Shown in pieces: positions 56,514 through 64,000 of a stretch of DNA of 64,000 nucleotides. The notes below the pieces were generated by a model that saw only the letters and a list, made by a program, of their open reading frames with translations, was not told the DNA's origin and ran no database searches. Source of the stretch: Capronia americana (taxonomy: Eukaryota > Ascomycota > Eurotiomycetes > Chaetothyriales > Herpotrichiellaceae); assembly GCA_016110215.1 (NCBI GenBank), contig JADWQD010000004.1:2728001-2792000 (forward strand), in the 5' to 3' direction. Within the stretch, counting starts at the first letter, position 1; the number at the start of each line of letters is the position of its first letter. Made by a program: the position numbers and the translations under genes.

Positions 56514-58996
56514 ATGACTGAGCTGGCAAGGACAGCCTGCTGCCGTTGTCGAGAGCAAAAGGTATTTGACGTGCCTGCCTTCAGGTCTATGCCACCACAC
56601 GCCGCTGCCGAACTGACGCCTGCTGTCTCAAGTTGAGATGCTCTCGGGAACTACCCACCTGTGCCCGATGCCTCAGGCTCAGCGCCGTCTGCGAATTTCC
56701 TGCCCCTCCGGATCGCAAAGTGCTCGCCGCCTTCCGCGCACCACCCAAAAAGCGCAAACTGGAGCACAATGCCAGTGACCTCTCTCCGAGAAACAGTCAC
56801 CCAACAGCCCATAGACCCGCTGCCTCAAGCCCTGTATCCCTGCCAACGAACCACAATCCGGCTCCTTCTGCAGAACTGCGCGCCGATTCTGCTCTTCCTC
56901 TATCCAGGTCACAGGAGAAGTTCTTGCAAGACGTCTACTTCACCTGCATGTTCAACTCGACACTGATTTTCCACAGACCAACGTTTTCTCGGGCCTGGGA
57001 GGAAGGGCGGATAGCACGGCATGTCCTCTTTGCCGTCTACGCGACCGCTACAATGTAAGATCGGACCCATTCTCGGCTGCTTCAGCCACCTGACCAGTTG
57101 CAGCTTCTTGCCATTTGACTCGCCTCTCGCACGTCAGAATGCGACCCTTCTGCAATCACTTGGGGATCTGAGAGCCTTGGGAAGGCAATGGGCCATTCGT
57201 GCCGGCAAAGAAGTTCTCCAGGATATCGATCAGCCGACGTTCGAGAGTGTCCAAACCTGCGAGATGCTCACATTGTATTGGTTCTCGGCCGGCGAATCCC
57301 AGAGGAATACCATGTTCTCTGGTACGTGTCTCTTGCTTTGGCTCTGTGCGGACACTTTCTGAAACGAAGCATATAATCAGGCATTGCATACAAAGCAGCT
57401 TGCACCCTTGGCCTGGACTCGTCAGAGTCGTTGGCTGCAACTGCGGACAACCCTGCATCTGGAATAAGTCCACCCTGGCTTGAGGCAGAGGCAGTGCGGC
57501 GTTGCTTTTGGGCAGTTTGGTTTACCCAGTGCATCAATTCTGACCACTCGGTCGTGGGCACCACCTATAACGATCGGGTCATGAACCTGTCTCTTCCAAT
57601 CGCTGAGGATTCGTTCAAAGAAGGTGTCCATCAGCCTCTAGAAAATCTTTCAAGCATTCTACAGCAGCACACAGCACTTGCTACCCAGAAAGACGCCGCT
57701 CCCAGCATTATGGCTGAACTCATGACTTTAATATTTTACTGGTACGTGTTCCACGTACTTTCCAAACCGGTCTCTAAAGGACATTCAGGGTCAGGATCCG
57801 CAACCTTGTCCGAGTCACGGGCCGCATCTCTGGCAGAGACTGGCTGGCAGAGCTTTTTGAGCTCGAAGGCCGGCTGTCCACGTGGTATTCTCAACTGCCC
57901 GAATCTTTGAAATACTCCAAGCGAAATTTGTACGAGCAGTTGGTGGTCCTTCAGCAGCCTGTTTATACCTTTGTGCATGCGTTGTACCACCAGTGCCGGC
58001 TTGTCCTTCATTCGTCCTTGGTTCCGAAATTCAGTGGAATTCGTCTTGAACGGGCAATCCCGGCAGAAGCAACGGCCCTCAGTGCTCGAATTGCTCTGAA
58101 GAGCGCTCAACGCATCTCGGAGCTGGGTGCAGACGTGAGTTGTCCTTGAACGACCATCTCTGCAAATCAACGCACGCTCCGTGCCATGTTCTGGTACTGA
58201 TGATGATACAGATCCTGGCTCTGGATTGGGACCCTGGCCAAATAGCATCATTTGTCGGGTATTGTATGTATGTTTCGGCGTCGATTCACATCGCCTTTCT
58301 CTGTTCCAGAGATGCGACTCTTGCGGTCCCCGCCAGGGCCAATTTGATGGTCAGCCTGAAATTGCTCAAATCGATGAAGATTTATTGGACGAATTTGGAG
58401 AGACTGGTAAGTACAACGCAAAATAGGTAAGCTTAGAGATTAACACAGCCTGCAAGTGGGTTCGAATCAACATGCTCTACGGAGTCCAGATGTCGAGGCG
58501 GTTGGCTTCGGCTAGAGAAGGGCTGGCAGGTTCCACAGAGCCCCAAGCGCACCTCAGCGAACTTGATGAAGTCGCCGGTGAACCACGAGATGTTGGTCAA
58601 TTGGCCGAGCCACTTGCCGACTCTGTCCTGGATTATACGCTCAGGCGGTTAAGACCAGACAGAGACGTCCTTTCTCCAGCTGCTCAAGCGCTTGAAAGTC
58701 AGCCATGTCCAGACGATTTATCTCAATTGATGGACGAAGATTCAAGCTCATCACTAAACCCATCATCCCAGTCGGCAAGACCAGAGGGCCTATTACCTTC
58801 GGTTGGTCTGGATCAATCTAACTATCTTGTTTCTACAGCTCCACAGATGGCCGGAGGTTGGGATCGCATGCGGACGCCGACTATGCAACCCCTAGACAAC
58901 TACGACTTGGACTGGTGGGAGATGAGTCTGGACAGAATCCAACAGCCGATACTGCCGTATGAGGAGCTTTTCAATCTGGATTTCAGCTTGTCATAG
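56514..58996 (+). CDS. Zn(II)2Cys6 transcription factor with fungal-specific regulatory domain
   Basis: Nuclear regulator, probably of the genes that follow. Seven exons: 56514-56561, 56633-57054, 57104-57321, 57381-57741, 57789-58134, 58212-58406 and 58457-58996; 709 residues. The zinc cluster spans the first intron: CCRCREQK joined to LRCSRELPTCARCLRLSAVC, with all six cysteines. A basic linker follows (PPKKRKLE). The middle homology region includes VYFTCMFNSTLIFHRPTF, LPFDSPLARQNATLLQSLGD and GIAYKAACTLGLDSSES, then ALYHQCRLVLHSSLVP and ANLMVSLKLLKSMKIYW. The acidic C-terminus ends ILPYEELFNLDFSLS, a likely activation domain. The last acceptor must be AAG at 58456, reading LERLWVRINMLYGVQM; the CAG eight bases earlier shifts frame. 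Confidence 0.93.
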
Positions 58997-59059
58997 CGTC
59001 AATGCCTGCACGGAGCCGACGGAAGGCTCAAGTCGGGTTCCACCGTTCTTGAACAGCCA

Positions 59060-59068
59060 TCGGTCCGA
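59060..59068. promoter_or_regulatory. Palindrome TCGG-N-CCGA in cupin promoter
   Basis: TCGGTCCGA lies 178 bp upstream of the cupin ATG. Inverted CGG triplets are the usual binding form of Zn(II)2Cys6 dimers. The same arms occur in the permease and hydrolase promoters. Confidence 0.45.
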
Positions 59069-59245
59069 AGAACACCCATGCGTCGGAGTCCATGTCCACG
59101 TCTCCAGCGAGAAGGGCCTCTGATCTAAGTTCACATATATTGTCTGGTTCCAGCAACCGACTCTGCGATCTCATCCTCCACATTGACATCTCATTGAAGA
59201 TATACATAGTCAATCGCAGACTCTATACGACACCACTCTAAGACA

Positions 59246-59782
59246 ATGGCCGATACGAACACCAACAGAAAACCCAAGCGCTTTATTACCGGTCACAACG
59301 CCGACGGCAAGGGTATTGTCCAGGTTATTGACGAGGGATCATGGCGGAAAATTGACAATGACATTGTGAGATACAACGAAATGTGGTCGACCAGCACCTT
59401 TCCAATCGATATCAAGGACGACGACAATTTGAAAAAAGAAAAGACTGTCATGTCTCTGTCTTTACCTAATGGCACAGTCCTGAGGATGGTCGACCGCTCC
59501 CCAGGCTCCTCCTCGGCCATGCATCGCACCCAGAGCCTTGACTATGGTGTGGTTATCGAAGGCGAGATGGAGCTGATTATGGATTCTGGGCAGGTTGTCA
59601 CATTGAAAAGAGGGGATGTTTGCATTCAGCGAGGTACTTTGCATCAATGGCGAAACCCGGGACGTACGTGGAACAGGATGCTCTTTGTCTTGATCGATGC
59701 TCTGCCGCTGGAGGTGGGCGGGGTAGTCCACAGAGGCGAGACGGGCTACGAGCACGTCAAGGAGATAGGATCTCGTCTCTAA
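59246..59782 (+). CDS. Single-domain cupin protein
   Basis: Small beta-barrel protein of 178 residues, no intron. Cupin motif 1 is degenerate: MHRTQSLDYGVVIEGEMEL keeps the first His, the Gly and the final Glu, but the second His of the usual HxH is Thr. Motif 2, GDVCIQRGTLHQWRNPG, has its His. A metal could still bind through the remaining residues, so an enzyme (dioxygenase, isomerase or decarboxylase) or a small-molecule binding protein are both possible. The N-terminus RFITGHNADGKGIVQVIDEG resembles cupins encoded in fungal metabolite and degradation clusters. There is no signal peptide, so it is cytosolic. It lies between the regulator and the permease, all on the plus strand. Confidence 0.9.
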   Translation: MADTNTNRKPKRFITGHNADGKGIVQVIDEGSWRKIDNDIVRYNEMWSTSTFPIDIKDDDNLKKEKTVMSLSLPNGTVLRMVDRSPGSSSAMHRTQSLDYGVVIEGEMELIMDSGQVVTLKRGDVCIQRGTLHQWRNPGRTWNRMLFVLIDALPLEVGGVVHRGETGYEHVKEIGSRL

Positions 59783-60420
59783 AGACTTTGGCAAGGTGGT
59801 GGTGGCTCCAACGCCGTGATGAGAAGATCGACGGTCTCTCGGAAACGTGGATAGAGGTCGCCTTTTGGCGCGAAATCGAATCACAATGTCTAAAACGTAC
59901 CTTCAAGCGACATTCACCCTGAGCCCAGTGGGCAGAACGTCCATTCGTGACACAGTGGCGTGTCCAGCCTGCTGCAATGAGGCGAGGTTTTCGACCAAGA
60001 GCGATCCCTGTTGATCCCATACAGCAGCAGGGAAAGTTGGAGTGTCGGCTGTCGAGTGCGGCCGGCAGATTGGGGTTAAGGGCCCAAACTCTGTTGACCT
60101 GACGATAGTGTAGGGACTGGCAGTAGAGTTGCAGCCCCGGTGATGGTGCTGCTGCTGTGTATAGCCCGAGGTCCACCGCCCAGGTGGAGCATTCGGGCCG
60201 AACGGCCCCAGGCCGACCAACCCCGAACATGTTAAACCTAGACGGCTGGGAAGCAGAATCTGGACCGGGATGGATGCACCAGCCATTCCCGTTCCATGCG
60301 AAATCTGGGGGCCCGCCGTAGCGAATCCAAAGCACGACTCTCAGATTGATAAAGGACCACTCGATGGCCTTTTGCCTTGCCCGCTGCTACTCCACTAACA
60401 CTCCCATCCTTCTCCTGAAA
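59783..60420. other. Promoter region of the NCS1 permease
   Basis: About 0.6 kb, no gene. It carries the palindromic 15-mer listed at 60190-60204. Confidence 0.6.
60190..60204. promoter_or_regulatory. Candidate operator of the permease promoter
   Basis: CATTCGGGCCGAACG contains the perfect inverted repeat TTCGG-G-CCGAA (60192-60202), 219 bp upstream of the ATG at 60421. The same 15 bases recur upstream of the hydrolase at 62903-62917. A CGG-N-CCG core is a plausible Zn(II)2Cys6 site. Confidence 0.55.
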
Positions 60421-62408
60421 ATGTCGTCCTCAATGAAGACTTTTCTGCGTCGTCTCGAGGTCAAGCATGACGGAGAGGTCTACTCTGACCGACCTCCCAC
60501 GAGATGGGGCAACCGAGATATCTTCCCTGTACCTCCCGAGCAACGTCGCTATACGGTCATTTCCTACATCTCCTACTGGTCCATAGCCTCCCTCAGCGTC
60601 ACCTCATGGGCTTACGGCGGAAGTGTCGTGGCCCTTGGCTTGAGCGCCGGAGAGGGAATTGCCTGCGCTGCCATCGGATCGGTCTTCGTGGGCGGCTTTG
60701 CTTTTCTTTGTGGCCATCCAGGGGCCAGTATGCACGTAGGGTAAGCGGCACCCCTTGACTCCCGGTGTACAACGATCTGACCGTGTTCGATACTCCCAGA
60801 TTTACGGCTTTGGCGAGAGTGACATTCGGGCTCTACGGATCATATATACCAGTGCTCCTCCTGGTGCTGGAAAACGTCGTCTTTGTAGGATATCCCTAGC
60901 CTTCCCCCCAACTTGGGCCTGACTAGTCGATCAGTTCGGCATCCATGGCTACTTCGGAGGCCTGGCCGCAACGATTGTCATCAATGCTCTGTCACCAGGC
61001 TTTATGAATTGGAAGAATACGCTTCCAGAAAGGTGCGTTCTCCTCCAAGACCACCGCTTATCTATGCTCACCTGTTTCACAGTGCCGCCATCACCTCTCA
61101 GGCTCTGATCGGTTTCGTCATCTACTTCGTCGTCTTCTTGTTCCTGTTGCTGATCCACCCCTCGAAGCTCAGATGGCTGGTCTGGCCCGCCGCCATCATC
61201 ATTGCAGTTGTTTTCTTTGGCCTTCTCGGCTGGGCTGTCAGTGCGAATGGCGGAACGGTTGGTAATCTGCTGGCGGGAAAGATTCATCTCTCCTCGACCA
61301 ACAAGTCCTTCGCGATGCTCTATGCGATATCCAGCGCCGCAGGCTCGTCAACCGCCTTCTCCAGTCGGATTTCGGACTGGACGCGATTCGCCCACACCAA
61401 ACATGCAGCTACAGTCCCTATGCTGGTCTTTGCGCCCTGTTTTGGCTGCATAGGTCCCATTTTCGGTATTCTCGCCACGAGCGCAGTTTACTCAAGGTAT
61501 CAGGTTGTGGAATGGAATCCGCTCGGCCTACTTCTTTACGTGCAGCATACTCAGTATACAGCTGCATGCCGAGCCGCAACCTTCTTTGCCGGCCTGGGGC
61601 TTTTCTGCGCTATTCTCATGGTATAATATCCCCTTGCGCCACGTCTTGTACACTTCATCCGCTGACCACTCTCTCCTGCTAGAACAATCTCATGGGCAAA
61701 ATCATCTGCGCCGGGATGGATTGTGCAGGATTGTTCCCCAAATACATTACGACTCGGCGCGGGAGCTACATACTCACTATCATTGGTATTGTCATCCAGC
61801 CTTGGAGACTCGTGAATGGGTCAAGCACTTTCTTGACGGTTCTGGCGTCCTTTGGGGGTGCGTATTCCAAGTCCCGGGCCCGCTGGTAGTACTGCAAGCT
61901 AACACAAGGACAAAGTCTTCGTCGCTCCAATGACGGGCATCATAGCTGCAGACTACTGGATTATCCGAAGACGCAAGTGGGTGATACCCGACATCTACAA
62001 GCAGGATGGCATTTACTGGTATTCATTCGGTGTCAATTGGCGAGCATACGTCGCCTTCATCATGAGCTTCGTCTTCGACTTACGTGAGTTCGCCCGCTCC
62101 GCTTCCATCAAGGCCATTCCACTAACACGATATTTCCAGCTGGGTTTGCTGCTTCCGTTAATCACACTGCGATTGCACCGGGATGGACTCGGATGTACGA
62201 CATGTCCTACATTGTCAATCTGGCCATAGCGACCTTGATCTTCTGCTGCCTTTCGTTCGCCTTTCCTCCAAAGGGATTGGGAGTTGCCGAGGCATGGGAT
62301 GATGGGCCCGTCGTCGGTGAAACCAAAACAACGGACCTGACGGTGGACCAAGAAAAGGAAAACCGGGTCTACGAGGTCGAATGCTTGCCGACATCGACCA
62401 CGACATGA
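60421..62408 (+). CDS. NCS1-family nucleobase/related-compound permease (Fur-like)
   Basis: Plasma-membrane proton symporter for uracil, allantoin, nucleosides, vitamins or related small heterocycles. Seven exons: 60421-60740, 60800-60884, 60935-61032, 61083-61620, 61683-61857, 61916-62083 and 62140-62408; 550 residues. I start at MSSSMKTFLRRLEVKHDGEV; an in-frame ATG at 60364 would add 19 residues. Family evidence: WGNRDIFPVPPEQRRYTVIS before TM1, GAS-type loop HPGASMHVGFTALARVTFGL, the Fur-type segment LLLIHPSKLRWLVWPAAIII, SAAGSSTAFSSRISDWTRFA, a substrate-site-like NNLMGKIICAGMDCAGLFPKYI, and ADYWIIRRRKWVIPDIYKQD. Twelve membrane segments are expected. The AGMDCAGLFP form differs from the more usual AGNDLAALFP, hinting at a substrate other than uracil. 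Confidence 0.93.
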
Positions 62409-62902
62409 ACCAGGCCGATCCGCTCCGCTCCTGCACGAGCAGGCACACCAGATTGTGATTGATTCGGTGGTATAGGATATGAGAAAGTGCCCGAATTGCT
62501 GCGCGTGGTCGAAAGTACTTTGTAGCTTTCTCTCTCCGCGCCATTCGTCGAGGCGCAGAGTCGAGCTCATAGTTCGGAACATGCCGAGAAGCTAGGGCTT
62601 CCCATTTGATCATCGAAGCTATCTTTGTCTGTGCAGTGCAGTGCGCCATAAGCCAGCTGACTCAACAATTGACTCTATTGAGATCAGATTCCGTTTGAGT
62701 TACAATATTCATGGAACTTGTTTGTCTGGCCGGCCGGAACGAGCTTCACAGTGTTACCCATCCAACGAAGGCTGATCGCACAGTAAATGCTCGCGGCACT
62801 GAAAGCTGCCATGCATCCTAAGCCAATACCACGTCCACTTCTCCCAAAGTGCAAAGTGTTCGAGGTCTCCGCTCATGACGCTTTGCCTTGTGGCCATGTT
62901 GC

Positions 62903-62917
62903 CATTCGGGCCGAACG
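62903..62917. promoter_or_regulatory. Candidate operator of the hydrolase promoter
   Basis: Identical to 60190-60204, with the inverted repeat TTCGG-G-CCGAA at 62905-62915, 275 bp upstream of the ATG at 63190. Confidence 0.55.
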
Positions 62918-63044
62918 CTCGGCAGCGAATCGGATACCACCCCACAAACGGGGCCCCTTGTGGGGAGGCTTTTGTGGAGGCGATCCAGAGAAGGGTCTCT
63001 ATTCTGTACATGATCCGAATTCACGGGCGGTGACTGGGGTTTCC

Positions 63045-63062
63045 AACCTCGGGGCCGAGGTT
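63045..63062. promoter_or_regulatory. 18-bp palindrome close to the hydrolase start
   Basis: AACCTCGG and CCGAGGTT form perfect 8-bp arms around GG, ending 128 bp upstream of the hydrolase ATG. It also contains inverted CGG triplets, but with a two-base spacer. Confidence 0.5.
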
Positions 63063-63189
63063 GATGGACGACAAGTCCGTTACGACTTATATGAAAGGGT
63101 AAAGTCAGGTTAGGATATAGTCCTCGAACTGAGCAAGGAACTCGACAACTTCAAAGTCCGGACTTGTAAGCCCCAAGAAACGCCCAAAA

Positions 63190-64000
63190 ATGTCTGACGA
63201 AGGACCAGTCGAGATTGGGAAGAACCATGTGTTCTCGTCGGGGCGGAGCTCGACACGCTACTTCAAGGACGGCTACTTTGATTACAACTTTGAGAAATTC
63301 TTGGGCCTAGCGACCTACTCCGGAGCCGAGATAGCAGAGTGCTTCGAGACGGCCGCGCGGATCAAGGACGGTGACACCGAAAGCTGGATCCAGGCCTGGA
63401 CCAGTACTGCCCGCCGTGTCGAAGCTTATGCAGAGGACGCCATCAAGGGAGGCCACAAGGTCAGTGCCAGGGAGGCCTGGCTTCGCGCGACGACGTACTA
63501 CCAGGCCGCCTTCTTCTTTGTCCCGGACAAGGATGCGAGAAAGGAAGAGCTGTACTGGAAGCACACGGGCTGCTTCCAATCGGCAGGAAAGCTGTTCGAC
63601 CCGCCATATGAGCCGCTCGCGATTCCGTACGAGGACGGGAAGACCCTCTTTGGATACTTCTTGCGCTGCGACGACAAGCCACGGCCCACGGTGCTGATCC
63701 AGATGGGCGCCGACGGCAGCTCCGAGCAAATCTACTTCTCTGGAGGCGGCGCCGCCGCTCTCCGTCGCGGGTACAACGCTCTCATCTTCGAAGGACCGGG
63801 CCAGACGGGCACGTTCATGCGCGATCGCAGCCTCAATTATCGTCACGACTGGGAGGTGCCCGTGGCCGCCGTGGTCGACTATGCCCTGACCAGGCCCGAG
63901 GTGGATCCGAAGCGGATTGCGTTGATAGCATACAGCATGGGCGGCTATCTCGGGCCTCGCGCGGTCGCATTTGAGAAGCGCATTGCGGCGTGCATTGCCA
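63190..64000 (+). CDS. Alpha/beta hydrolase, FrsA/DHPON-hydrolase-like, C-terminus cut by window edge
   Basis: The first 270 codons of a serine-type hydrolase are visible, in one open frame from the ATG at 63190 (MSDEGPVEIGKNHVFSSGRS). Residues 25-150 form a helical N-terminal domain (SWIQAWTSTARRVEAYAEDA, then SAREAWLRATTYYQAAFFFV), as in FrsA-like and 2,6-dihydroxypseudooxynicotine-hydrolase-like enzymes. Those enzymes split C-C or ester bonds in degradation pathways. The hydrolase core follows: a strand TVLIQMGADGSSEQIYF with the oxyanion region, NALIFEGPGQTGTF, and the nucleophile elbow IALIAYSMGGYLGPRA. Here the first Gly of GxSxG is Ala, which some members tolerate. The acid and His lie beyond the edge. 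With the upstream permease and cupin it suggests import and breakdown of one compound. Substrate unknown. Confidence 0.88.
   Translation, partial: MSDEGPVEIGKNHVFSSGRSSTRYFKDGYFDYNFEKFLGLATYSGAEIAECFETAARIKDGDTESWIQAWTSTARRVEAYAEDAIKGGHKVSAREAWLRATTYYQAAFFFVPDKDARKEELYWKHTGCFQSAGKLFDPPYEPLAIPYEDGKTLFGYFLRCDDKPRPTVLIQMGADGSSEQIYFSGGGAAALRRGYNALIFEGPGQTGTFMRDRSLNYRHDWEVPVAAVVDYALTRPEVDPKRIALIAYSMGGYLGPRAVAFEKRIAACIA

Larger units (their letters stand above)
62409..63189. other. Promoter region of the hydrolase
   Basis: About 0.8 kb, no supported gene (a frame at 62787-63113 has no recognisable content). It carries two palindromic elements, at 62903-62917 and 63045-63062. Confidence 0.6.

Noticed and set aside
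58458..58470. GGGTTCGAATCAA, like a tRNA T-loop
   Set aside because: Lies inside the last exon of the Zn(II)2Cys6 gene and has no matching A-box or cloverleaf around it.
62787..63113. 108-codon frame before the hydrolase
   Set aside because: Overlaps both palindromic promoter elements and shows no family resemblance.
56514..64000. Polyketide or peptide biosynthetic cluster
   Set aside because: No synthase, terpene cyclase or tailoring P450 is present in this part; the P450 at 26784 is 30 kb away.

Overview
The window is nuclear DNA from a filamentous ascomycete (Pezizomycotina). The signs are many short (about 47-134 nt) GT-AG introns, a GH48 glucan synthase and GH72 transferase of filamentous type, a Clr5-domain protein, a fungal Zn(II)2Cys6 regulator and about one gene per 3 kb. 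The gene mix would fit Eurotiomycetes, possibly a black-yeast relative, but I cannot fix the lineage from sequence alone. I support 22 protein genes, two of them cut by the window ends. I saw no tRNA, rRNA, transposon or CRISPR. All exon joins were built by eye from splice signals, reading frame and family resemblance.

Layout. 1-2570: Grainyhead/CP2 transcription factor (minus, C-terminus cut). 2571-7406: long stretch without a convincing gene. 7407-13636 (plus): secreted major-royal-jelly-like protein, alpha-glucoside-type MFS transporter, ARP6. 13751-15291 (minus): acidic membrane protein of unknown function. 16258-24142 (plus): four-exon Clr5 protein, DHA1-type MFS transporter, ArsB/NhaD-type ion transporter with an upstream ORF overlapping its start. 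25027-25478 (minus): small mitochondrial-type protein. 26784-31038 (plus): cytochrome P450 and SprT/GCNA-like metalloprotease. 31913-35528 (minus): MOG1 and a GPI-anchored GH72 glucanosyltransferase. 39450-47566 (plus): FKS1 and LCB1. 49519-55651 (plus): NTF2-like protein, secreted protein, and an unrecognised Ser/Pro-rich coiled-coil gene preceded by a minisatellite.

56514-64000 (plus) looks like a small co-regulated cluster: Zn(II)2Cys6 activator, cupin, NCS1 nucleobase-type permease and an FrsA/DHPON-hydrolase-like alpha/beta hydrolase. The three structural-gene promoters each carry a TCGG-N-CCGA palindrome. The permease and hydrolase promoters share an identical 15-mer around it, and the hydrolase has a second 18-bp palindrome. 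I infer an uptake-and-breakdown module for a small, probably nitrogen-heterocyclic compound under the local regulator. This is the best candidate here for an undescribed system.

The core housekeeping part (ARP6, SprT-like, MOG1, FKS1, LCB1) is ordinary. One point of interest is that the beta-1,3-glucan synthase and a beta-1,3-glucanosyltransferase sit head to head across 3.9 kb.
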